Below, piece by piece: positions 35,513 to 43,459 of a stretch of 64,000 bases of DNA. Below the pieces are notes generated by a model. The model saw only the letters and a program-made list of their open reading frames with translations. It searched no databases and was not told the origin of the DNA. Within the stretch, counting starts at the first letter, position 1, and each line of letters begins with the position of its first letter. The stretch comes from UBA6522 sp965204155 (lineage in GTDB: Bacteria; Pseudomonadota; Gammaproteobacteria; Steroidobacterales; Rariloculaceae), in contig OZ241971.1 in assembly GCA_965204155.1 (NCBI GenBank), forward strand, positions 4,526,001 through 4,590,000. Direction: 5' to 3'. The translations under genes were made by a program, and so were the position numbers.

Positions 35513-36778
35513 ATGATCAGGAACGGAGCGTTATCCATCGTCGCGGGCCTGTTCGGCACCTTGGTGTATTTCACCGGGTCCGCCGGAGAGGCGCAGGTCG
35601 TGGAGGGTCAGGCTGTCGATGCGAATGGCGCACCTCAGTACATCGTCGATCCGTTCTGGCCGAAGCCGCTGCCGAACCAGTGGAGCATGCAGCAGGTCAC
35701 GGGCATTCACGTCGACCACATGGACCATATCTGGTTCATCAACCGGGGAAGAGCCGCCCTGCCGATCGAACTGGCGGGGGAACTCGGGCCGGGAGCGGCG
35801 CTGTGCTGCGTGCGCGGGCCGGAAATAATCGAGCTCGATCAGGAGGGCAACGTCCTCAGTGCCTGGGGAGGCCCTGGATATCATCCGCTGTGGCCGACGT
35901 ACCCCCAGACCGTCATTGCCGACAGTAACGGGTTCGTCTGGATCGGGGGCGAGGCGGCGCAGGACAGTATCCTGAAGTTCACGCGCGACGGCGAGTTTGT
36001 CTGGGACTTTGGTCGCAGGCCGCCAAGACTGGGCACCGATGCCGACAACCGGACTTCGCAGACACCTGAGAACAATCAGGACGTTGACACGATAGTAAAC
36101 GTGGGGCGCTTTCAACTCGACGAGGTCGCCGACGAGATCTACATCATCGACCAGAAGCGCGTCACTGTCTACGACGCCTCGACGGGTGAATTCAAACGGG
36201 GCTGGGGCGGGCACGGGATGCCGTTGAGCGAGATCTCGAACGAGCCGATTTCCGGTTATGAGTGGACCGGTGAACCACCGCCCGAGGAGGAGCAGTTCGC
36301 GCCGACGCTGCATTTTATCGAGATCTCGGATGACCGGCGCGTCTACGTCGGCGAGCGTGGTCAAAACCGGATCCAGGTATTTGCTACGCAAGGGGAGTGG
36401 TTGCAGGACATATACGTCTCGCCGAATACGCCTGCGCAACGAGGCGGATGCGCTGGTATGCGCGAAGCCTCCCCGAATCCCATGCCCGTCGGAACCTTCT
36501 ACTCCTCGATCTGCGGCAGCATGTACAAGATGGTGATTTCCAAGGATCCGGAGCAGAAATATTTGTTCGTTGCAGACGCGCATAACGACGTCGTCTGGAT
36601 CGTTGACCGTGAGAGCGGCGAGACGCTGGGCTACTTTGGCGGGAACGGACGCCTCGCTGGTCAGTTTCACTTCGCCAACGCAATCGGCATCGATACGCAC
36701 GGCAATATCTTCGTCGGCGAAGTCGACACCGCCAAACGGATTCAGAAGTTTGCCCCGGTCATCACGGGCGGGGGCTAG
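35513..36778 (+). CDS. NHL-type beta-propeller protein, exported
   Basis: A 421-residue protein with a signal peptide; then IVDPFWPKPLPNQWSMQQV, similar to the opening of the propeller at 12829. Repeats include HIWFINRGRAALP, VWIGGEAAQDSILKFTRDG, DEIYIIDQKRVTVYDASTG, VYVGERGQNRIQVFATQG, LFVADAHNDVVWIVDRESG and IFVGEVDTAKRIQKFAP. The ribosome site AAGGAGG is near-perfect and unusually strong for this window, suggesting high expression. First gene after the tRNA and convergent with hipA. Confidence 0.85.
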   Translation: MIRNGALSIVAGLFGTLVYFTGSAGEAQVVEGQAVDANGAPQYIVDPFWPKPLPNQWSMQQVTGIHVDHMDHIWFINRGRAALPIELAGELGPGAALCCVRGPEIIELDQEGNVLSAWGGPGYHPLWPTYPQTVIADSNGFVWIGGEAAQDSILKFTRDGEFVWDFGRRPPRLGTDADNRTSQTPENNQDVDTIVNVGRFQLDEVADEIYIIDQKRVTVYDASTGEFKRGWGGHGMPLSEISNEPISGYEWTGEPPPEEEQFAPTLHFIEISDDRRVYVGERGQNRIQVFATQGEWLQDIYVSPNTPAQRGGCAGMREASPNPMPVGTFYSSICGSMYKMVISKDPEQKYLFVADAHNDVVWIVDRESGETLGYFGGNGRLAGQFHFANAIGIDTHGNIFVGEVDTAKRIQKFAPVITGGG

Positions 36779-36815
36779 GCTGGGTGCATTCGGCGGGATT
36801 TTAGGTGGCCAGGGC

Positions 36816-38069
36816 TCACGGCGCCATCGATCTGGATATGTCGAGCGCCACGGACTCCATGTGGTTCGAAATGGTCTCTTCGATCTCTTGAGGAAGCACG
36901 CCTCGCTGTTCGTGCCGAGCCCACGCGTCCATCGTCCGCTCCGCAGTCTCCAGGCATGCCAAGCGAACAGGCTCGTAAGGCAATTGCGCAGCCTTCGCGA
37001 ATTGCTTTACCCGCCGGTCGTCGAAGGGTCGAAATCTCTTGTTTCCGCCGAACCCCAACGCAAGCCGGTCGCCCGGGATATACGGAAGAGTCGATACGAG
37101 ATCGTAAGCGGGACTAAGCGTGGGGCGAACCGGATCTTCGTACAGGACAGACCAATTCTTCAGGTGCGCGTCTCCATTGCCGATCAGGGCGGAAAATACG
37201 GCCTGCCGGACAAAGGACATTGCTTCTTCCCTTCCGTTGGAGGTTACAGCGGCCAGAACGGCGGCGATGTTCGCGCAACTGCGGCCTTCGTACTTGCTCT
37301 CCGGGAATGTTCCGAACACCTGTGCAAAGTCCTCCATGTGAACCCGCACCCCACCATCCCGACGATCGAATCGCCGAACGGCCAACGCGCGGCCCGGCCA
37401 ATTGCGCAGCTCCTCCGGCAAGCCTGACACCCTATCGAGCGTGACCAGCCAGGCTTCCGGTACGGGAATGGCGATTTCGGCGGCCAACGTTGTCATCGCG
37501 AATTCGTTTTCGGGAATCGAATCCATTGTCATGGCCCGTAACTTGACGATGCAGTCGCCGCCCACGCCCCCTGCCGGGATCGTCAACCCACCATTCGCCT
37601 TGACCACTGCCGACATCTTGAGCTGTACACCGGCCAGCGAAAAGCGTAGCGGCGGCTCATCGTGTTCATGGTGGGTGGGATGATCGACGCTGCCGGATGC
37701 CGTGCCAGCATCGACAATCCTGACGCCCCCCGGCAAATCCTCTCCGAGCGCACGAAGCAAGGCGAACTCATCCGAACTCTGCACCCCCGCCCGCTGACTC
37801 AGCAGATCGCGCAACGGCCCCTCCGGGAGCAGATTCGAGAAGAAGGGCGGAAGGCGTCCGGCATATGCCCGCGGCGCAAGGCTCATCAATTCCCCTGGCG
37901 CAATCTCGTAGGAGAGACTGAGCGTGGGGCGGTTTGACATATCCGCATATTGCTCGGCGAACAGGAACCGAAGTCTCCCACCAGCTTCTCGCGCGAGCAT
38001 CCCGACATGAACGTCGCCCAACCAGACGTCGAGTATCGATCCCATCGGCCTACTGCTGACCCTCGTCAT
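36816..38069 (-). CDS. hipA: HipA-family Ser/Thr kinase toxin
   Basis: A 417-residue protein. N-terminal HipA_N domain (LDVWLGDVHVGML, PPFFSNLLPEGPLRD), then the kinase: the P-loop-like FSLAGVQLKMS, catalytic region LIGNGDAHLKNWS and metal-binding SPAYDLVST. E. coli HipA phosphorylates glutamyl-tRNA synthetase and causes persistence. ATG at 38069 (GAGGA upstream) overlaps hipB by 20 bp; 38045 is an alternative. Forms a toxin-antitoxin pair with hipB. Confidence 0.88.
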   Translation of the reverse strand: MTRVSSRPMGSILDVWLGDVHVGMLAREAGGRLRFLFAEQYADMSNRPTLSLSYEIAPGELMSLAPRAYAGRLPPFFSNLLPEGPLRDLLSQRAGVQSSDEFALLRALGEDLPGGVRIVDAGTASGSVDHPTHHEHDEPPLRFSLAGVQLKMSAVVKANGGLTIPAGGVGGDCIVKLRAMTMDSIPENEFAMTTLAAEIAIPVPEAWLVTLDRVSGLPEELRNWPGRALAVRRFDRRDGGVRVHMEDFAQVFGTFPESKYEGRSCANIAAVLAAVTSNGREEAMSFVRQAVFSALIGNGDAHLKNWSVLYEDPVRPTLSPAYDLVSTLPYIPGDRLALGFGGNKRFRPFDDRRVKQFAKAAQLPYEPVRLACLETAERTMDAWARHEQRGVLPQEIEETISNHMESVALDISRSMAP

Positions 38070-38409
38070 CGATCAAGTCCTCGAACCACGGTGCTTCCGA
38101 GCCGTTTTGTGTGTCAGGACCGGACTGACCGCGAACGAGCGAATTGACCAGGCCGGTCGCGTGGCGAGGGACGAGTATCAGGTCGTAGTTGAGCGCCCAC
38201 ACGATTTCAAGCAGTGTGTCGAATCGCGGAACGATCTTGCCCGTCTCGATGTTGGAAACGTGCTTCTGCGTCAACCCCGCATCGCGGGCAATGTCCGACT
38301 GGCTCCGACCCTGTGCTTTTCGGGCCTGTCGAATTGCGATGCGCAATTTTTGGGGAAGTTGTCCGTGATGTTCCACGGTAGTATTCTCTTTTATACCTAG
38401 ATTTGTCAT
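38050..38409 (-). CDS. hipB: HipB-like HTH antitoxin/repressor
   Basis: Up to 119 residues with an XRE-type HTH (LRIAIRQARKAQGRSQSDIA, then RDAGLTQKHVSNIETG). A tail rich in Asp/Glu follows. It is upstream of and overlaps hipA, the normal order, and should bind HipA and repress the operon. An alternative GTG start at 38376 would begin just before the HTH and would move the second TATACC repeat out of the coding region. Confidence 0.85.
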   Translation of the reverse strand: MTNLGIKENTTVEHHGQLPQKLRIAIRQARKAQGRSQSDIARDAGLTQKHVSNIETGKIVPRFDTLLEIVWALNYDLILVPRHATGLVNSLVRGQSGPDTQNGSEAPWFEDLIDDEGQQ

Positions 38410-38429
38410 AGTATGCCTTTTTATACCTA
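38390..38429 (-). promoter_or_regulatory. Direct repeats at the hipBA promoter
   Basis: TTTATACCTA occurs at 38390-38399 and again at 38420-38429, exactly 30 bp apart, in a markedly AT-rich patch at the hipB start. On the coding strand each reads TAGGTATAAA, which also resembles a -10 box. Likely HipB operators overlapping the promoter. Confidence 0.5.
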
Positions 38430-38673
38430 CTTATCAAAGAGCGTCGGCATCGTGCACGTCGCCACACAGCAACTGCATGGGCGCGACACGGAACGAGCGG
38501 CCAATCACGTTGGCGTCTACCAAAACGCTCTGGTGCATCATCTCCGACTCCATCCACAGGACGGCATCGAGAACTGGAAATTTGAGCACTTTGCAAGCGG
38601 CAAATCGTAGTTCAGTTTTGTTTTGGGACCGCCTACACTTGAAGACTGGATCGCGAAGTAGACAGGTGGATTC

Positions 38674-40101
38674 ATGACGGAATGGGCGCTACAGGATGCT
38701 CGGAGTCGCTTTAGCGCAGTTGTCGATGCCGCGCTCACGGGCAACCCCCAACGGGTAACACTGCGAGGCGAGCCGGCTGTCGTGGTGGTCGCGATTGAAG
38801 AGTACGAGCGGCTTCAACACTTGGAAAGGGCCGAACGCACCTTGCGTTACCTACCCTTGGACCGGCTGATCCCTTCGCAGGAAAACGCCCGAAAAACGCT
38901 CGCCGAAGACACGGCCTTCGAGCAGCTCAAAACCTCCATAGCCGCCCACGGGCTCTTGGATAATTTCCTCGTCTGCCCGACCGAGCAGGACGACAACTGC
39001 GAAGGTCGTTACGAGGTCATCGCCGGTGCGCGTCGCCTGGCGGCGCTACAGGCTCTCGTTGGCGAGGGCAGTATCGCACACGATCACCCTGTGGCCTGCA
39101 ATGTGTTGCCGAGCAACAGCCCTGCCGCTGAGTTGTCCCTGGTTGAAAATACGATACGAGCGGCCTTGCACCCCGCCGACCAGGCCGAAGCCTTCGCCGA
39201 GCTCGCCCACGCCGGAGCCACTGTTCCGGAGATTGCCGCCCGCTTCGGCATCTCCGAGCGCACGACGGAGCGGCGGTTGCGCCTCGGAAACGCGGCTCCA
39301 GATCTCCTGGATGCTTATCGTGCCGGCAAGATAGGGCTGGAGTCCCTGCAGGCGTTGTGTCTCACGCCCGATACGCAGCTTCAAATTGCCGTGTGGGAGA
39401 AACTCACGTCGAAGTACGACAAGCCGAATGTGTGGCAAATCCAGAGACTGGTGACGGAGGGCATGATGCCCGACTGGGCGATGATCGCCCGGTTCGTCGG
39501 CGTTGCGGCGTACGAGGCCGCCGGCGGCACCTTCACCCGCAACGTCTTCGTCGACGGGGACGATCCCGACATCTGGCTCGACGATCCGGCGCTTCTCAGA
39601 AAACTCGCACTCGACAGACTCGAAATCGTCGCCGAGGAACAGCGCTCCAAGTGGTCGTGGGCCGAGGCGCGTCTGGACTTCAAACGGTACGACGTCGCGC
39701 AATTCGCACACATCAGCCCACAACCCGGCGAGATCACCGAGGACGAAGCGAAGGAATATGATCGGCTGATCGTCCGCCGCGACGAGCTTGTGGAAATTGA
39801 TGACGGCGACTGGACCGAAGACACCGAGTCGGAGCTCGAACGCGTCGAAACGCGCCTGGAGGAGATTGGACAGGCTGAGATCGACCGCGCCGTGTTCCGC
39901 CGCGAGGACATGGAATTGGGCGGAGTCATCGTTACCATCAACGACGACGGCACGTTGTGGGTTATCCAGGGACTCTTGAGGCCAGAGGACCTCGCCGCCG
40001 CGGACGCGGTTGGCCTCCAGCATGTAGATGTACCCCACAAAATTGCCCATATGCCGTCCAGTCCAAGTCCGGAAAATAGATTTGCGCCAGGTGGACATTG
40101 A
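38674..40101 (+). CDS. Phd-type antitoxin domain fused to a ParB-like protein, C-terminally truncated
   Basis: 475 codons. Residues 1-48 match the Phd/YefM antitoxin fold (WALQDARSRFSAVVDAAL, QRVTLRGEPAVVVVAIEEYE). From residue 55 a ParB/Spo0J N-terminal domain follows (YLPLDRLIPSQENARKT, GRYEVIAGARRLAALQAL, ELSLVENTIRAALHPADQ) and an HTH (VPEIAARFGISERTTERRLR). A plasmid-type ParB C-terminal region then runs to about residue 446. Relatives are usually well over 600 residues; here the frame runs into antisense retropepsin-like sequence at about 40012 and stops. Probably a remnant of an integrated element; activity doubtful. Confidence 0.75.
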   Translation: MTEWALQDARSRFSAVVDAALTGNPQRVTLRGEPAVVVVAIEEYERLQHLERAERTLRYLPLDRLIPSQENARKTLAEDTAFEQLKTSIAAHGLLDNFLVCPTEQDDNCEGRYEVIAGARRLAALQALVGEGSIAHDHPVACNVLPSNSPAAELSLVENTIRAALHPADQAEAFAELAHAGATVPEIAARFGISERTTERRLRLGNAAPDLLDAYRAGKIGLESLQALCLTPDTQLQIAVWEKLTSKYDKPNVWQIQRLVTEGMMPDWAMIARFVGVAAYEAAGGTFTRNVFVDGDDPDIWLDDPALLRKLALDRLEIVAEEQRSKWSWAEARLDFKRYDVAQFAHISPQPGEITEDEAKEYDRLIVRRDELVEIDDGDWTEDTESELERVETRLEEIGQAEIDRAVFRREDMELGGVIVTINDDGTLWVIQGLLRPEDLAAADAVGLQHVDVPHKIAHMPSSPSPENRFAPGGH

Positions 40102-40383
40102 CCTCCTCCTGCCCATGCACTCCCGAGACTGGCCTTCTATCAACGACTGGAAGATTCAGGTACCCGCGAGGGCGGAATCAATGCAGTTTTCTCCGGCAGC
40201 CGTATCGACTAGTGCGTGGTACTCGTGATCAGGCAAATCTGGAGTCTGACCCTCTCCCGGCTCGAAGTTTTCGTCGAAGCCAATTCTGACGGTTAAGGTC
40301 GGACCGAATCGGACCAGCGCAACTGGATTGTTTTGGAACCCATAGTCAACGGCTGGAATGCTGTACAACAGGGTTATACGGAA
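40012..40383 (-). pseudogene. Retropepsin-like protein remnant, frameshifted and truncated
   Basis: Read on the minus strand, the first part gives YGFQNNPVALVRFGPTLTVR, a spacer and HALVDTAAGENCIDSALA; the VDTAA matches the VDTGA active-site motif of retropepsin-like proteases with Ala for Gly. A stop follows at about 40156. One frame shift later the sequence continues as LPVVDRRPVSGVHGQEEVNV, HLAQIYFPDLDWTAYGQF and GVHLHAGGQP, then breaks off where the ParB-like gene begins. The gene has thus lost its frame and its 3' end. Confidence 0.65.
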
Positions 40384-40540
40384 CAGATGCAGGCAGCGAA
40401 ACAAACATTTCGCCAATTTCGCGAATCTTGTTCACACTAGACGAACGAAATCTCTGGCAGAACAATGGGCTCGATGCCCTGCTTGCGCTTGAGGTGGGGT
40501 TGATCAATTCGCGCTCGCCTCGCGATCGTTGGCGGCCGTG

Positions 40541-40801
40541 CTACCGCTGCCGGCCTTGTGCGCGAACGTAGCTCTCCAGCACGCGGTTGATCCGCGTCCG
40601 GTAGCCTTTTCCTGACGCCTTGAAACAAGCAAGTACGGACCGTTTCATGCGCAAGGTGATTTACTCGGTACGATCCGGTTCGACCAGCTTCGCCTGCTGC
40701 CAGAACGTTTCGTCCAGCTCCGCGATGTCGCTGAAGTCGATTTTCTCGTCCTTCGTGGCCGCGATCTCCGCGGGACCAAGCACTCTATCGTACTCGTTCA
40801 T
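40541..40801 (-). pseudogene. DUF4415/BrnA-type antitoxin remnant with in-frame stop
   Basis: From the ATG at 40801 the frame reads MNEYDRVLGPAEIAATKDEK, IDFSDIAELDETFWQQAKLV, EPDRTE, then TAA, then ITLRMKRSVLACFKASGKGY and RTRINRVLESYVRAQ. This is the ribbon-helix-helix antitoxin pattern with a single nonsense codon where relatives usually have a residue such as Gln (CAA to TAA would explain it). No toxin gene is adjacent upstream, so it is an orphan relic. Confidence 0.65.
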
Positions 40802-40835
40802 GATATGCCTGCCGCTCTCTAAGGGACGGTCGTTG

Positions 40836-41411
40836 CTATCGCGGCGAACGCCTGATGGGATTAACTTGTTCTCTTAGGTTACGACGCCACCTACCGGATG
40901 GCTGTTCGACTGGACGCACCGGCAGGATGCCGGAGAGTCGGATTTCCATCGCCTTCTTCGATACTCGAAGGCGATTGGCCAATTCTTCCGGCGTAATGCC
41001 TGGGTCCCCTCTCCGAATGGATTGGATTAATTCTTCAGGCATGAGCAGATTGGCGGCAAATCTGTTGGCTTGCGTTTCCTGACGCGGGCCAATCGCCATA
41101 TTCTTGTGTTTGCCCTTCAGGGTGCTTCGATACGCTGTGTCGTCATCCACGCCATCGCCAAGCAATGCCCGATGCAGCACAAAATGGCCAAGTTCGTGAG
41201 CAACCGTAAATCGCTGACGCGTGTCGGGATCGTTTTCGTTGAAATAAAGTCGATATTGCCCTTCGGACACTTTCTCAAGCATCCCGGATATATCCGGTCC
41301 GAGCGGGCGTGGTTCGCATCCCAGTCCGAGCTGCCTGGCTAACGTGAACACCGGTACGGGCGCTTTTTCCCTCGCTTCGGAAATCAGTGACAGTTGCTCA
41401 GATAATCTCAT
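40836..41411 (-). CDS. ImmA/IrrE family metallo-endopeptidase
   Basis: A 191-residue predicted zinc protease with AHELGHFVLHRAL (HExxH) near residue 75 and the family's ETQANRFAANLLMPEEL block, followed by a C-terminal helical region with VSKKAMEIRLSGIL. Members cleave phage or element repressors (ImmA) or DdrO (IrrE). The ATG at 41411 is 2 bp past the stop of the upstream membrane-protein gene; a TTG at 41417 would overlap it. Its usual XRE repressor partner is not adjacent. Confidence 0.85.
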   Translation of the reverse strand: MRLSEQLSLISEAREKAPVPVFTLARQLGLGCEPRPLGPDISGMLEKVSEGQYRLYFNENDPDTRQRFTVAHELGHFVLHRALLGDGVDDDTAYRSTLKGKHKNMAIGPRQETQANRFAANLLMPEELIQSIRRGDPGITPEELANRLRVSKKAMEIRLSGILPVRPVEQPSGRWRRNLREQVNPIRRSPR

Positions 41412-41413
41412 TT

Positions 41414-41737
41414 TCAATCCGCGCCGCCCCGCTGTTGAGTATCCGCGATGCCGTCAATCGAGTGATCTCGGACACCGCCAAATGGTTCCAAGTTCGACGA
41501 CAAAATTTTAGGTAACTCTTCTTGAAGATACTTATTCGCTGCCTTCTCCGCAATCTCGCCACTAATGCTTTCCGCAACTTCAGTAGCCCGGTCCTTGGCC
41601 ACGTGACGCAAATTCAAGAAAGCAAAAACGGCCGCTAAAGCAATCAATATCGCAACCATCGCGAGCAGCAACGAAGCAAAATCCAGGCGGCCGAGTTGCG
41701 CTGCCTGCTGGATGGCATCTATCGGTACGGCGTCCAT
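41414..41737 (-). CDS. Small single-span membrane protein paired with ImmA-like protease
   Basis: A 107-residue protein with one long hydrophobic helix (FASLLLAMVAILIALAAVFAFL), then a soluble charged tail (DRATEVAESISGEIAEKAANK) likely to form an amphipathic helix. It is immediately upstream of the ImmA-like gene (2 bp), so the pair is cotranscribed. No family recognised; it might anchor or regulate the protease. Confidence 0.7.
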   Translation of the reverse strand: MDAVPIDAIQQAAQLGRLDFASLLLAMVAILIALAAVFAFLNLRHVAKDRATEVAESISGEIAEKAANKYLQEELPKILSSNLEPFGGVRDHSIDGIADTQQRGGAD

Positions 41738-41837
41738 TTCTATTGAGTCCTATTCACCAATCGTCTATCACCGGTCTTCTGGCAAGGGTGGCAATTGTCC
41801 CTACAATCCGTCCTTCCGCCCGCGCCGCGCTCCCTGG

Positions 41838-41865
41838 CGCGTAGCTGGTCCTTCCAGCCTACGCG
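41838..41865. other. Strong imperfect hairpin in intergenic region
   Basis: CGCGTAG-CTGG and CCAG-C-CTACGCG form an 11-bp stem with a 5-base loop and one bulged C. It lies in the 418-base gene-free stretch 41738-42155, which otherwise holds only a retropepsin-like fragment at its right end. Confidence 0.45.
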
Positions 41866-42054
41866 CGAATTGTGGGCTTTGTCTCAACAAGAAAATGGGC
41901 TAAATGTAGAGATAGGCAGACCAACAGCGCCCCTGAGCAAGGACCGAATCGCGATCAGCGCCAGTCCGGCGCCGGGACGACATCGTCGCTCAGGACCGTC
42001 GGCGTGACTACGGCGAAGACCGCTACTGGTAGCTAGGCTGATACTCTCTCTTGG

Positions 42055-42135
42055 GTCGGCCCAAATCGGACCACCGCGTCTGGATTATTCTGGAAGCCCA
42101 GCGTCAATGGATAGAATGCTGGAGAATAGGGTTGT
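42055..42135 (-). pseudogene. Second fragment of retropepsin-like gene (N-terminal part only)
   Basis: Minus-strand translation gives YSPAFYPLTLGFQNN then PDAVVRFGPT, matching the start of the remnant at 40012-40383 (YGFQNN-P-ALVRFGPT). The DNA is a diverged direct repeat of about 40295-40375. Nothing further of the gene follows. Confidence 0.55.
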
Positions 42136-42155
42136 ACCTCTCCACCGTTCGCGCC

Positions 42156-43391
42156 CTACCGCTTATCAACGACAATTCTGCCGGCTTTCACGACGAGCCG
42201 TACGTTGCCCAGATTCGAAATATCCGCGTTCGGGTCACCATCCAGAATGACGATGTCTGCGAGCTTCCCCGGTTCGAGTGTGCCGATCTCATGACTGAGG
42301 CCCAGGTACACGGCGGCGTTGCGTGTCATTGCGGCCAACACCTCCGTACTGGAGAAAACGCGACCAAGCAATGTCGCTTCCGTCAGGAGAGACGACGGCC
42401 GAAGCACCTCCGGGCTATCGGTGCCGAACGCAATGGTCACGCCCGCGTTGCCGAGCAGCCTCACGTTTTCCAATCGTTGGTCGTGCCTCGTCCTGCGCCA
42501 TTCGGGATACGCCTCGCCTCTCGCGGCGAACACGGGCGGCGACCAGGGCGCGACCGTCGTCGCCACGGGTATTTCAGCGTCAACAAGGATCTGCGCCAAT
42601 CCGGTACCGGCGACCGTTCCGCCGTGAGGTGAGTGCACGAATCGCGTTACGCCCAATGCTGCCGACGCGAGGAACTCGTCGACGGTAGCGGTATGCGCGA
42701 TCGTCGGGAGACCGGCCGCGTCGGCCTCACCGACGATGGCGGCCAACACGGCATCCGTCATCATCGGCGCCTCCGGCCACCGGCTGTACACGATCTTGAT
42801 CGCGTCGACTCCCGCTGCGGCCAGTTCACGGACCGCCATGCGTGCCTGCCCGGCCTCCGCAAGCTCGATTGACGTAGTCGAACGAATAAACGCGTTGCCC
42901 CTGAATAACGTGCCTGCCGGATGGCCGTCCGGTGCAGTCAAGGCAGGGCCTGCCGCCAACAACCTGGGACCGGGAACGCCCCCGTCGTCGATCCGCTGCC
43001 TGACTTGGAGTATGTACGGGAAAGGGTCGGCATTCGACATCGTTGTCGTGATTCCGGCGGAAAGCAGTTCTTCAAGCCTGGCGGGCAGCTCCGTCTCAAC
43101 CCAATCGAGAAGTTGCTGCTCACTTGTCAGGCCAGGGTCCAAGATGTGCCGATGGGTGTCGATAAAGCCCGGAACCACCGTCATGCCGCTGGCGTCGATT
43201 ACCCGGGCGTCTTGCGGATCAGTGGGGCCTTCTGTAATTGCGAGAATGCGCTCCCCTTCAATCAGCAGAGACCCACCATCAATGGTTCGACCCACAACAT
43301 CGACGATGCGGGCGTTTTCGATCAGCAAGTCTGCGGCGAAGACCGGACAGACCAAGGACGCCGCCGCCGCGACCGCGAATAACCTATGCAT
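42156..43391 (-). CDS. Exported amidohydrolase family enzyme
   Basis: A 411-residue metal-dependent hydrolase with a signal peptide ending V-F-A. Ligands: THRH (HxH), Lys in DAIKIVYSR, His in TIAHTAT, His in RFVHSPHG, Asp in FGTDSPE. C-terminus EIGTLEPGKLADIVILDGDP. The C-terminal 50 residues are very close to the amidohydrolase at 16901, a paralogue. Same strand as the APC permease (68 bp upstream), so uptake and hydrolysis may be linked. Confidence 0.88.
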   Translation of the reverse strand: MHRLFAVAAAASLVCPVFAADLLIENARIVDVVGRTIDGGSLLIEGERILAITEGPTDPQDARVIDASGMTVVPGFIDTHRHILDPGLTSEQQLLDWVETELPARLEELLSAGITTTMSNADPFPYILQVRQRIDDGGVPGPRLLAAGPALTAPDGHPAGTLFRGNAFIRSTTSIELAEAGQARMAVRELAAAGVDAIKIVYSRWPEAPMMTDAVLAAIVGEADAAGLPTIAHTATVDEFLASAALGVTRFVHSPHGGTVAGTGLAQILVDAEIPVATTVAPWSPPVFAARGEAYPEWRRTRHDQRLENVRLLGNAGVTIAFGTDSPEVLRPSSLLTEATLLGRVFSSTEVLAAMTRNAAVYLGLSHEIGTLEPGKLADIVILDGDPNADISNLGNVRLVVKAGRIVVDKR

Positions 43392-43459
43392 CGGCGATTC
43401 CCCTCCCGAGAACGGACTGTGCCTGCCCGGAGCTGTCTGCGGCGGCCCCGAGCCGGATG

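Noticed and set aside
41838..41865. Integron attC site
   Set aside because: A bulged stem is suggestive, but it is far shorter than attC sites and no core-site sequences or integrase were seen.
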